13,420 nt of DNA from an uncultured bacterium (GCA_905215765.1 CAJMRP010000053.1:1-13420), one strand, 5' to 3'. Shown: positions 6,305 through 13,352, numbered from the stretch's first letter. The notes: generated by a model from the letters alone, not told the origin. Translations and numbers: made by a program.

Positions 6305-9082
6305 ATGATTCTCAACGGACCGGGAATTGGCTACACCGAGCCCGATATCGGTTCGGAGTTCGTGCCGCCGCTGCCGGAGCATCCGCGCGAGGCCATTGTC
6401 AAGCTGTGCGAGCATTGCACCAACCGACTGCTGCATCGCGACGAGCTGCTGGGCTACGAGTACTGGTCGTTTGCCGAGGCCGCGACCGACGAGCAGGCCG
6501 AGGTGCTCTGCAAGATGAAGATGCGCCGTCCCTACACGCTGCCCGAGATGGTCAAGCTCACCGGCATGCCCGAGGCTCAGATCGAGAAGATGCTCGACGA
6601 CATGAGCTACACGGGTCTGCTCGAGTACAACTGGGAAAATCCCGAGCGCGCCAAGCAGTGGGTGCTGCCCATGCTGGTACCGGGTTCCGCCGAGTTCCTC
6701 AACATGCGCGTGAGCCAGCTCGAAGAGCACCCGGTCTACGCCAAGTTCTTTGAGCAGGCGTCCAAGGGACCGCTGTCCAAGGCCACGCCGATGGTGCCGC
6801 CCGGAGGCGCCGGTATCGGCATGCACGTCATTCCAGTCGAGAAGGCCATCGACGCCGCGAGCACCTCGGTGCCTATTGAGCATATCGAGCATTGGCTCGA
6901 CAAATACGATGGCAAATATGCCGCCAGCACCTGCAGCTGCCGCGCGAGCCGTCGCGTGATGGGCGAGGGCTGCGCCGACGACCCGGCCGACTGGTGCATT
7001 GCCGTGGGCGATATGGCCGACTACGTGGTCGAGACCGACCGCGGCCACTATGTGACGCGGGAGGAGGTCTACGACATTTTGCGCCAGGCCGAGGACAACG
7101 GCTTTGTGCACCAGATCACCAATATCGACGGCGAGAACAAGATCTTCGCCATCTGCAACTGCAACGTCAACGTGTGCTACGCCCTGCGTACCTCGCAGCT
7201 GTTCAACACGCCCAACTTGTCGCGCTCGGCCTATGTCGCCAAGGTCGAGAAGGACAAGTGCGTGGCCTGCGGTCGCTGCGTTGAGGTGTGCCCGGCCGGT
7301 GCCGCCAAGCTCGGCCAGAAGCTCTGCAGCAAAAAGGCCGGCGGACAGGTGCCCAAGTATCCGCACCAGGAGCTGCCCGATGCCACCAAGTGGGACCATA
7401 CCAAGTGGTCGCCCAACTACCGCAACGATAACCGTATCGAGACGCACGAGTCCGGCACCGCGCCCTGCAAGACGGCTTGCCCCGCGCACGTTGCCGTTCA
7501 GGGCTATCTGAAGCTTGCGGCGCAGGGCCGCTATGACGAGGCGCTGGCGCTCATCAAGCGCGAGAACCCGCTGCCCGCTATCTGCGGCCGCGTGTGTAAC
7601 CGCCGCTGCGAGGATGCCTGCACCCGTGGTCGCGTGGATGCCGCCGTGGCTATCGACGAGGTCAAGAAGTTCATCGCCCAGCGCGATCTGGATGCCGCGA
7701 CCCGCTATGTCCCACCTGTGGTGACGCCGACGCGTGCCGGCGGCTTCGACCAGAAGATCGCCATCATCGGTGCCGGTCCGGCCGGTCTGTCCTGTGCTTT
7801 CTATCTGGCCGAGAAGGGCTACAAGCCCGTCGTGTTCGAGAAGAACGAGCGCCCGGGCGGTATGCTCACCTACGGTATTCCCAGCTTTAAGCTGGAGAAG
7901 GACGTTATCGAGGCCGAGGTCGAGATCATTCGCCTGATGGGCGCCGAGTTCCGCTACGGTGTGGAGGTCGGTCGCGATGTGACGCTTGACGAGCTGCGCG
8001 AGCAGGGCTTTAAGGCCTTCTACGTGGCCATTGGCTGCCAGGGCGGTCGCCTTGCCGGTATTCCGGGCGAGGACGCCGAGGACGTGACCGTGGCCGTCGA
8101 CTTCTTGCGCGAGGTCAACAGCGGCAAGATTGACGCGCTGCCCGGCCGCACCATCGTGGTGGGTGGCGGCAACGTGGCTATCGATGTCGCGCGCAACGCC
8201 TGCCGCCTGGGCTCCGAGCACGTTGAGATGTTCTGCCTGGAGAGCGAGGCCCAGATGCCCGCCAGCGAGGAAGAGCGTCGCGAGGCCATCGAGGACGGCG
8301 CGCACATCAGCTGCGGTTGGGGCCCCAAGGAAGTTCACCTGGACGAGGCCGGTCGTGTGTGCGGTATCACCTTCAAGCGCTGCACGCGTGTCTTTGACGA
8401 CGAGGGCCGGTTTGCGCCCGAGTACGACGAGAACGATCTACGCCGTGTCGATGCCGACCGTGTCGTCATGTCGATTGGCCAGTCCATTGTGTGGGGCGAT
8501 CTGCTGGCAGGCTCCAAGGTGGAGCTTGGCCGCGGCCAGGGCGCCCTTGCCGATCCTCAGACCTATCAGACCGCCGAGCCCGACATCTTTGTGGGCGGAG
8601 ACGTCTACACCGGTCCGAGCTTTGCCATCGACGCTATCGCCGCCGGTCACGAGGCCGCTGTGTCCATCCATCGCTTTGTACAGCCGGGCTCCACGCTCAC
8701 CATCGGCCGCAACCAGCGCCACTACACCGCGCTCGACCGCGACGATGTCGTGATTGAGAGCTACGACAACGCGAGCCGCGAGGTGGCACATGTCGACCGC
8801 GAGCGCGAGAAGGCTGCGCCCTTTAGCGAGTACGTCGAGACCTTTACCGAGGAGCAGGTGCGCGCCGAGACCGCTCGCTGCTTGGGCTGCGGTGCCTCGA
8901 TCGTCGACCCCAACAAGTGCATCGGCTGCGGTCTGTGCACCACCAAGTGCGCGTTCGATGCCATCCACCTGGATCGCGATCGCCCCGAGTGCTCCACGAT
9001 GGTCAAATACGAGCAAAAGCTCCCAAGCCTGGGCAAGTATGCTTTGAAGCGCGCCATCAAAATCAAATTCGGGAAGAAGTAA
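6305..9082 (+). CDS. Multi-cluster Fe-S / FAD-dependent, NAD(P)-binding oxidoreductase (GltD-like core)
   Basis: The 925-residue product starts at ATG 6305 with GAAGGGA (6293-6299) 5 nt upstream. An in-frame ATG at 6230 would add 25 residues containing CPAC but has only a weak ribosome site. In order: CEHC (35-38); a winged-helix-like segment (about 75-110); an Fe-S module with CSCR (210-213), C223, C231 and CNCNVNVC (284-291); a ferredoxin motif (C319, C322, C325, C329); the GltD-type Fe-S domain (C388, C392, C427, C431, C435, C439); FAD site GAGPAG (489-494) with ERPGGMLTYGIP; NAD(P) site GGGNVAID (620-627); FAD-closing GGDVYTGPSFAIDAIAAG (764-781); and C-terminal clusters (C859, C862; C872, C875, C878, C882). 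No transmembrane helix or signal peptide is visible, so it is probably cytosolic. The GltD-like core suggests electron transfer between NAD(P)H and Fe-S partners. The substrate is unknown, and no glutamate synthase large subunit is nearby. Confidence 0.88.
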   Translation: MILNGPGIGYTEPDIGSEFVPPLPEHPREAIVKLCEHCTNRLLHRDELLGYEYWSFAEAATDEQAEVLCKMKMRRPYTLPEMVKLTGMPEAQIEKMLDDMSYTGLLEYNWENPERAKQWVLPMLVPGSAEFLNMRVSQLEEHPVYAKFFEQASKGPLSKATPMVPPGGAGIGMHVIPVEKAIDAASTSVPIEHIEHWLDKYDGKYAASTCSCRASRRVMGEGCADDPADWCIAVGDMADYVVETDRGHYVTREEVYDILRQAEDNGFVHQITNIDGENKIFAICNCNVNVCYALRTSQLFNTPNLSRSAYVAKVEKDKCVACGRCVEVCPAGAAKLGQKLCSKKAGGQVPKYPHQELPDATKWDHTKWSPNYRNDNRIETHESGTAPCKTACPAHVAVQGYLKLAAQGRYDEALALIKRENPLPAICGRVCNRRCEDACTRGRVDAAVAIDEVKKFIAQRDLDAATRYVPPVVTPTRAGGFDQKIAIIGAGPAGLSCAFYLAEKGYKPVVFEKNERPGGMLTYGIPSFKLEKDVIEAEVEIIRLMGAEFRYGVEVGRDVTLDELREQGFKAFYVAIGCQGGRLAGIPGEDAEDVTVAVDFLREVNSGKIDALPGRTIVVGGGNVAIDVARNACRLGSEHVEMFCLESEAQMPASEEERREAIEDGAHISCGWGPKEVHLDEAGRVCGITFKRCTRVFDDEGRFAPEYDENDLRRVDADRVVMSIGQSIVWGDLLAGSKVELGRGQGALADPQTYQTAEPDIFVGGDVYTGPSFAIDAIAAGHEAAVSIHRFVQPGSTLTIGRNQRHYTALDRDDVVIESYDNASREVAHVDREREKAAPFSEYVETFTEEQVRAETARCLGCGASIVDPNKCIGCGLCTTKCAFDAIHLDRDRPECSTMVKYEQKLPSLGKYALKRAIKIKFGKK

Positions 9083-9118
9083 AAGAACCTAACAAGAAAG
9101 CGAACGGCGGAAGAAAAA

Positions 9119-9547
9119 GTGCATGAATTGGGAATCGTCTATCACATCATTCGCGATGTCGAGAACGTGGCGCGCGCCAATGGCGTGAGTCGCGTTTCGA
9201 GCGTGACGTTGCTGCTGGGCGAGGTCTCGGGCGTCGTTCCCGACTTGCTGCTCGACGCTTGGCGCTGGGCGGCAGATAAAAAGCCCATCGCGCAGGGCGC
9301 GGAGCTTATTGTGGAGCCCGTCGAGGCCGTGACGCATTGCAAGGTGTGCGGCCGCGACTACGCGACGGTCGAGCACGGCAAGACCTGTCCCCATTGCGGT
9401 AGCGGCGAGACATACCTGCTGCAGGGCCAGGAGGTCATGATCAAGCAGATTGAGACCCCCGACGAGGAACCGGCAGACGCTGTCCCCAACGGCCCTTCCG
9501 ACGTCCCCGACGCCGTCGACGCCGCCAACCCCCTCCACATCGCCTAG
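9119..9547 (+). CDS. hypA: HypA nickel metallochaperone
   Basis: The start is GTG at 9119, which fMet decodes to give the HypA N-terminus MHELGI. His2, the nickel ligand, must follow the start residue directly, which fixes this start. The upstream ribosome site (GGCGGAAG) is weak. The zinc site is present as C74-V-C77 (CKVC) and C90-C93 (CPHC), followed by the strand YLLQGQEVMIKQIE. Typical HypA ends there, at about 113-118 residues. This one is 142 and adds a Pro/Asp/Ala-rich acidic tail (about 113-142) with no metal-binding His cluster. HypA delivers Ni to [NiFe]-hydrogenase precursors with HypB in the cytosol. It lies 36 bp after the oxidoreductase and is probably co-transcribed, yet no hydrogenase or other hyp gene is in view. 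Confidence 0.92.
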   Translation: MHELGIVYHIIRDVENVARANGVSRVSSVTLLLGEVSGVVPDLLLDAWRWAADKKPIAQGAELIVEPVEAVTHCKVCGRDYATVEHGKTCPHCGSGETYLLQGQEVMIKQIETPDEEPADAVPNGPSDVPDAVDAANPLHIA

Positions 9548-9557
9548 GATTCCCTAT

Positions 9558-9626
9558 AAGTTGCGGTGAAATAGTTCCTAAATCCAGCCTTCTGGCTCTT
9601 AAACAAGAACTATTCCACCGCAACTT
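9558..9626 (+). repeat. 69-bp palindromic element, copy 1
   Basis: The arms AAGTTGCGGTGAAATAGTTC (9558-9577) and GAACTATTCCACCGCAACTT (9607-9626) pair over 19 of 20 positions, with an A/C mismatch at 9569/9615. The 29-nt loop can form an inner hairpin (AGCC-TTCT-GGCT). It begins 10 nt after the hypA stop. A second copy with identical arms and the same loop length lies at 13245-13313. Confidence 0.9.
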
Positions 9627-9632
9627 TTTTTG
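9558..9632 (+). terminator. Probable intrinsic terminator of the oxidoreductase-hypA operon
   Basis: The 20-nt stem of repeat copy 1 runs straight into a T7 tract (9625-9631), which together form a good Rho-independent terminator. Its unusually long stem and 29-nt structured loop make it atypical. Confidence 0.7.
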
Positions 9633-9678
9633 AGCGGTTTCGTAAACCATAAGACGCGCAAATAGTCAAGTCACGTCT

Positions 9679-9852
9679 GTTTAAACAAAATAGCGGCAGT
9701 ACAAGCGCATTCGCGCTTTCCTAAAATCGATATTAATGAACAGCCTGCTTGTATCTGTAAAATGCATGGCTTGATAAGCGACGCTTTAGTGGGAAATGAG
9801 TCGAAAAACAGCAACGTAATCAAATTGTAACAAAGATAGACGTTTAAACAAA
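9679..9852. repeat. Two direct copies of GTTTAAACAAA in the PTS upstream region
   Basis: An exact 11-bp repeat lies at 9679-9689 and 9842-9852, with a palindromic 8-bp core GTTTAAAC. The second copy is about 26-36 bp before the -10 box of the putative PTS promoter, where an activator could contact RNA polymerase. The feature spans both copies. Confidence 0.5.
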
Positions 9853-9854
9853 TT

Positions 9855-9883
9855 ATCCAACCATTCGTATTTTTCCCTATAAT
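9855..9883 (+). promoter_or_regulatory. Putative promoter of the mannose-family PTS operon
   Basis: A consensus -10 box TATAAT (9878-9883) is followed by a start site expected near 9890. The hexamer at the 17-bp position (ATCCAA, 9855-9860) is a poor -35, which fits a promoter that needs an activator. Confidence 0.55.
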
Positions 9884-9904
9884 TTTACAGGACGAACAGC
9901 TATA

Positions 9905-9945
9905 CTCCTTTCATGTCGTGTAGGAAATACGTAGACAAAAAGGAG
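9905..9945 (+). promoter_or_regulatory. Leader hairpin able to sequester the PTS ribosome binding site
   Basis: CTCCTTT (9905-9911) is complementary to AAAGGAG (9939-9945), which is the Shine-Dalgarno sequence of the first PTS gene. Inside, GTC (9915-9917) can pair with GAC (9934-9936), and GTGTA (9918-9922) with TACGT (9928-9932) using G-U pairs. That closes a GGAAA loop. About 15 pairs hide the ribosome site. Confidence 0.45.
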
Positions 9946-9953
9946 GTTATGTG

Positions 9954-10943
9954 ATGGTAAGTATTGTTCTTGCTAGCCACGGGGACTTGGCAGCTGGAAT
10001 CAAGCAGACGGGCTCGATGGTCTTTGGCGATCAGCCGTCTGTTGCCGTGGTCTCGCTCGAGCCGAGCATGGGCCCCGACGACTTCCGTGCCAAGGTCGAG
10101 GAAGCAATCGCTTCCTTCGAAGACCAGGAGCAGGTGCTCTTCCTCGTTGATCTGTGGGGCGGCACGCCGTTCAACCAGATCAGCGGGCTCATCGAGGGCC
10201 ACGATTCCTGGGCTATCGTCACCGGTGTCAACCTGCCTATGCTCATCGAGGCATATTCGCAGCGCTTTGACGCAAAGAACACTGCACATGCGATCGCAAA
10301 ACATCTCGTGACTGAGGCTAAGGCTGGCGTGCGCGTCAAGCCCGAGTCTCTGGAGCCCGAGGAGAAGAAGCCGGCTGCGGCCGCTGCTGCTCCTGCAGGC
10401 GCCATCCCTCCGGGAACGGTCATCGGCGATGGGCACATCAAGATCGCCCACGTCCGTATCGACACCCGTCTGCTTCATGGTCAGGTGGCCACCACGTGGA
10501 CCAAGCAGATCAGCCCCAACCGCATCATCGTGGTTTCCGACGGCGTTGCCCACGACGAGCTCCGCAAGACCATGATCGAGCAGGCTGCCCCTCCGGGAGT
10601 CCATGCCAACGTCGTGCCCATCAAGAAGATGGCCGAGGTCGTCAAGGACACGCGCTTTGGTGACACCAAGGCCATGCTGCTCTTTGAGAACCCGCAGGAT
10701 CTGCTCAAGGCCATCGAGGCCGGCGTCGACATCAAGGAAGTCAACATCGGTTCCATGGCTCACTCCAAGGGCAAGGTCGTCGTCACCAACGCCGTCGCTA
10801 TGGGCGATGAGGACGTTAAGACCCTCGAGGCCCTCAAGGCCAAGGGCGTCAAGTTCGAGGTCCGCAAGGTTCCTTCGGATGCTTCCGAGGATCTCGACGC
10901 CATGTTGAAGAAAGCTAAGGCCGAACTGGCCGCTCAAGCATAG
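9954..10943 (+). CDS. manX: PTS mannose-family EIIAB component
   Basis: I chose ATG 9954 because AGGAGG (9941-9946) is 7 nt away; an adjacent GTG at 9951 is only 4 nt away. The 329-residue fusion has an EIIA domain (about 1-120) with its phosphorylated His9 in VLASHGDLAAG. A Pro/Ala/Glu-rich flexible linker follows (about 130-158, PEEKKPAAAAAAPAG). The EIIB domain starts at IKIAHVRIDTRLLHGQV with its phosphorylated His175. HPr passes phosphate to His9, then His175, then the incoming sugar. Both domains are peripheral cytosolic proteins bound to EIIC/EIID. It heads an operon with EIIC and EIID. EIIAB fusion, gene order and the downstream DUF956 gene fit the glucose/mannose group, but sugar specificity cannot be fixed from sequence. 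Confidence 0.92.
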   Translation: MVSIVLASHGDLAAGIKQTGSMVFGDQPSVAVVSLEPSMGPDDFRAKVEEAIASFEDQEQVLFLVDLWGGTPFNQISGLIEGHDSWAIVTGVNLPMLIEAYSQRFDAKNTAHAIAKHLVTEAKAGVRVKPESLEPEEKKPAAAAAAPAGAIPPGTVIGDGHIKIAHVRIDTRLLHGQVATTWTKQISPNRIIVVSDGVAHDELRKTMIEQAAPPGVHANVVPIKKMAEVVKDTRFGDTKAMLLFENPQDLLKAIEAGVDIKEVNIGSMAHSKGKVVVTNAVAMGDEDVKTLEALKAKGVKFEVRKVPSDASEDLDAMLKKAKAELAAQA

Positions 10944-10961
10944 TAAAGGAGGGTCCGATAC

Positions 10962-11780
10962 ATGTCTGCAATCACTATTCTGCTTGTTGCGATTGTCGCG
11001 TTGCTTGCCGGTATGGAAGGCATTCTGGATGAGTTCCAGTTCCATCAGCCGCTCGTGGCATGCACGCTTATCGGTCTCGTAACCGGTCACCTTCAGGAGG
11101 GTATCCTCCTGGGCGGTTCGCTCCAGATGATGGCCCTTGGCTGGGCTAACGTCGGCGCCGCCGTCGCGCCTGACGCCGCTCTGGCCTCGGTCGCTTCTTC
11201 GATCATCATGGTGCTCGCCCTCAACGGCGGCGCCACTGATTCGGCCAAGGCCGTTACCGCGGCCATCGCCGTCGCCGTCCCGCTGTCGGTCGCTGGTCTG
11301 TTCCTGACCATGATCTGCCGTACCATTGCTACCGCTATCGCTCACGCCATGGACGGTTGCGCCGAGAAGGGCGACTTCTCCGGCATCGAGCGCTGGCAGT
11401 ACGCTGCTATCCTCATGCAGGGCCTTCGTATCGCCATCCCGGCAGTGCTTCTGTGCGTCATTCCGGCCGAGGCCGTTACCAACGCGCTTAACGCTATGCC
11501 CGACTGGCTGTCCGGCGGCATGGCCGTCGGCGGCGGCATGGTCGCTTCCGTCGGTTACGCCATGGTCATCAACATGATGGCCACCAAGGAGACCTGGCCG
11601 TTCTTCATCCTCGGCTTTGTCCTTGCTGCCATCCCTCAGCTCACGCTGATCGCCCTTGGCCTCATCGGCATCTCCCTTGCCCTCATCTACCTTGGCCTTA
11701 AGGATCTGGCAAAGCAGGGTGGCGGCACGGGCGGTGGCTCCGGCGACCCGCTCGGCGACATTCTGAACGATTACGAGTAG
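10962..11780 (+). CDS. manY: PTS mannose-family EIIC component
   Basis: The 272-residue membrane permease subunit starts at ATG 10962 with AAAGGAGGG (10945-10953) 8 nt upstream, 18 bp after the EIIAB stop. It carries the family pattern GGSLQMMALGWANVGAAVAPD (residues 51-71, shown in the family as a conserved QxxALGWxNxGAAxAPD core). Several hydrophobic helices follow across the whole length. The C-terminal tail is Gly-rich and probably cytosolic (QGGGTGGGSGDPLGD). Together with EIID it forms the channel through which the sugar enters while EIIB phosphorylates it. Confidence 0.93.
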   Translation: MSAITILLVAIVALLAGMEGILDEFQFHQPLVACTLIGLVTGHLQEGILLGGSLQMMALGWANVGAAVAPDAALASVASSIIMVLALNGGATDSAKAVTAAIAVAVPLSVAGLFLTMICRTIATAIAHAMDGCAEKGDFSGIERWQYAAILMQGLRIAIPAVLLCVIPAEAVTNALNAMPDWLSGGMAVGGGMVASVGYAMVINMMATKETWPFFILGFVLAAIPQLTLIALGLIGISLALIYLGLKDLAKQGGGTGGGSGDPLGDILNDYE

Positions 11781-11796
11781 GAGGGGAGTGATACAT

Positions 11797-12717
11797 ATGG
11801 CAGAGAACAAGATTCAGCTCACCAAGGCTGACCGTAAGAAGGTTTGCTTCCGTCATCAGTTCCTTCAGGGCTCGTGGAACTACGAGCGTATGCAGAACGG
11901 CGGCTGGTGCTTCGCAATGATCCCTGCGATCAAGAAGCTCTACACCAGCAAGGATGACCAGATTGCCGCTCTTAAGCGCCACCTGGAGTTCTATAACACC
12001 CACCCCTATGTTTCCGCCCCCGTCATTGGCGTTACCCTCGCCCTCGAGGAGGAGCGCGCCAACGGTGCTCCGATCGATGACGTCGCCATCCAGGGCGTCA
12101 AGGTCGGTATGATGGGCCCGCTCGCCGGCGTCGGTGACCCCGTCTTCTGGTTCACCCTTCGCCCGATTCTGGGCGCTCTGGGCGCTTCCCTGGCCATGTC
12201 CGGCAGCATCGTCGGTCCGTTGCTGTTCTTCTTCGCGTGGAACATCATCCGTTACGCTTTCCTGTGGTACACACAGGAGTTTGGCTACAAGGTCGGCTCC
12301 TCTATCGCCAAGGACCTCTCCGGTGGTCTGATGGGCAAGGTCACCGAGGGCGCTTCCATCCTGGGTATGTTCATCATCGGCGCCCTGGTCGAGCGCTGGG
12401 TGTCCATTTCCTTCACCCCGATCGTCTCCACGGTCAAGCAGTCTGCTGGCGCCTTTATCGACTGGGCTAGCCTGCCTTCCGGTTCCGAGGGTATCAAGGA
12501 AGCGCTGACGATGTACAACTCCGTCGGTGCTACCGCCCTTGATCAGATGAAGGTCACCACGCTCCAGGGTAATCTCGATCAGCTCATCCCCGGCCTTGCC
12601 GCCGTGTGCCTGACCCTGCTGGTCTGCAAGCTCCTCAAGAAGAAGGTTAGCCCGATCGTCATCATCCTGGCTCTCTTCGCCGTCGGCATCATCGGTCGCT
12701 TCTGCGGCTTCATGTAA
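11797..12717 (+). CDS. manZ: PTS mannose-family EIID component
   Basis: ATG 11797 (MAENKIQLTK) is preferred over a GTG at 11788, because the GGAGGGGAG ribosome site (11780-11788) would overlap the GTG and is well spaced from the ATG. The 306-residue protein has the EIID N-terminal signature (LTKADRKKVCFRHQFLQGSW, 8-27, then NYERMQNGGWCFAMIPAI). The loop GMMGPLAGVGDPVFW (104-118) and hydrophobic segments to the C-terminus follow. It is the essential partner of EIIC in the sugar channel. Its start is 16 bp after the manY stop. A terminator-like hairpin follows about 57 bp after its own stop. Confidence 0.93.
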   Translation: MAENKIQLTKADRKKVCFRHQFLQGSWNYERMQNGGWCFAMIPAIKKLYTSKDDQIAALKRHLEFYNTHPYVSAPVIGVTLALEEERANGAPIDDVAIQGVKVGMMGPLAGVGDPVFWFTLRPILGALGASLAMSGSIVGPLLFFFAWNIIRYAFLWYTQEFGYKVGSSIAKDLSGGLMGKVTEGASILGMFIIGALVERWVSISFTPIVSTVKQSAGAFIDWASLPSGSEGIKEALTMYNSVGATALDQMKVTTLQGNLDQLIPGLAAVCLTLLVCKLLKKKVSPIVIILALFAVGIIGRFCGFM

Positions 12718-12767
12718 GCACGCTTCGGCTTAAGACCGAGAGTTGCTAGGTAAGGGCTTTTGAGCCA

Positions 12768-12797
12768 TTGAAACGGACCGCACCCGGTGGGTACACT
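12768..12797 (+). promoter_or_regulatory. Putative promoter for the DUF956 gene, overlapping the terminator hairpin
   Basis: TTGAAA (12768-12773) and TACACT (12792-12797) are separated by 18 bp. The predicted start, near 12804, falls in the right arm of the hairpin. The same -10 hexamer, TACACT, occurs before the tRNA-Arg gene. Confidence 0.45.
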
Positions 12798-12817
12798 GGA
12801 TGCGGTCCGATTGTTTT
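12774..12817 (+). terminator. Intercistronic terminator after manZ
   Basis: CGGACCGCA (12774-12782) and TGCGGTCCG (12801-12809) form a perfect 9-bp stem with an 18-nt loop, followed by ATTGTTTT. The imperfect T-tract suggests partial read-through into the DUF956 gene, whose ribosome site begins 4-5 nt later. Confidence 0.7.
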
Positions 12818-12837
12818 AATTGGAGGGCGAGGCGCGT

Positions 12838-13236
12838 ATGGCGCAATCTCAGAACAGCACGGTCGATCTGGCAACGCCGGCAACCTGCCTGATGGGGCTT
12901 ACCAGCCACGGTAACGTGATGGTGGGCAATAAGGCGTTCGAGTACTATAACGAGCGCAATCCCGAGGATTATATTCAAATCCCGTGGGACGAGGTCGACT
13001 ATATTGCCGCCGAGGTTTTGCGCGGCACCAAGAAGATCACGCGTTTTGCCATCTTTACCAAGGATAACGGCCACTTTACGTTTACGACGCGCGATGACAA
13101 AGAGACGCTTCGTGCGGTCCGTAAGTACGTCGATGAGGATAAGCTCGTGCGTTCGCCCGATTTTATCGATGTGACTGCCAAGGGCGCCAAGAGCATCCCC
13201 TCCGTTATCAAAAACCTCTTCCACAAAGGCAACTAG
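12838..13236 (+). CDS. manO: DUF956 family protein (ManO-like)
   Basis: I chose ATG 12838; GAGG (12829-12832) lies 5 nt upstream and GGAGG (12822-12826) a little further, so an upstream TTG at 12820 is not needed. The 132-residue soluble protein matches DUF956 along its length from memory: NVMVGNKAFEYYNERN (26-41), YIQIPWDEVDYIAAEVL (45-61), RFAIFTKDNGHFTFTTRD (69-86), LRAVRKYV (91-98) and VRSPDFIDV (104-112). DUF956 genes sit at the end of mannose/glucose PTS operons in low-GC Gram-positives, where the name ManO is used. A regulatory role has been proposed for that family, but no mechanism can be read from this sequence. It is 120 bp after manZ and separated by a terminator, so its level may be set apart from the transporter. 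Confidence 0.9.
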   Translation: MAQSQNSTVDLATPATCLMGLTSHGNVMVGNKAFEYYNERNPEDYIQIPWDEVDYIAAEVLRGTKKITRFAIFTKDNGHFTFTTRDDKETLRAVRKYVDEDKLVRSPDFIDVTAKGAKSIPSVIKNLFHKGN

Positions 13237-13244
13237 CTCTTCAC

Positions 13245-13313
13245 AAGTTGCGGTGAAATAGTTCCTAAATACGGCTTTAGATGCTTTAGGCAAGAACTAT
13301 TCCACCGCAACTT
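13245..13313 (+). repeat. 69-bp palindromic element, copy 2
   Basis: The arms at 13245-13264 and 13294-13313 are identical to copy 1, including the A/C mismatch, around a 29-nt loop that shares the CTAAAT start and CAA end but differs in the middle. It begins 8 nt after the DUF956 stop, in the same orientation as copy 1. CGAAG follows instead of a T-run. The right end lies in the 10-bp palindrome ACTTCGAAGT (13310-13319). Confidence 0.9.
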
Positions 13314-13352
13314 CGAAGTCTAGTCATGCGACGAATTGCGATGCAGTAAATC

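Larger units (their letters stand above)
9548..9953. other. 406-bp gene-free region between hypA and the PTS operon
   Basis: It holds the first 69-bp palindromic element (9558-9626) and its T-run, then about 320 bp of AT-rich DNA. Within that lie two copies of GTTTAAACAAA (9679-9689 and 9842-9852), a small hairpin AAGCGC-ATTC-GCGCTT (9703-9718), a promoter (-10 at 9878-9883), and a leader that can pair with the ribosome site. I see no credible coding sequence. The AT-richness relative to both flanks fits a long regulatory region. Confidence 0.7.

Noticed and set aside
6191..8338. 715-codon open frame on the minus strand, antisense to the oxidoreductase gene
   Set aside because: It lies wholly opposite a gene with clear motifs. 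Its product is low-complexity (Leu, Ala, Gly, His, Arg, Val), as expected from the reverse complement of GC-rich codons, and it would run through the operator region.
9720..9900. A sigma-54 (-24/-12) promoter for the PTS operon, as used by some mannose PTS operons
   Set aside because: No TGGCAC-N5-TTGC-like sequence with correct GG/GC spacing is present, while a consensus TATAAT is.
9900..11810. 636-codon open frame on the minus strand, antisense to the PTS genes
   Set aside because: It is the mirror of manX and manY codon structure, has no recognisable domain, and covers the PTS promoter and ribosome sites.
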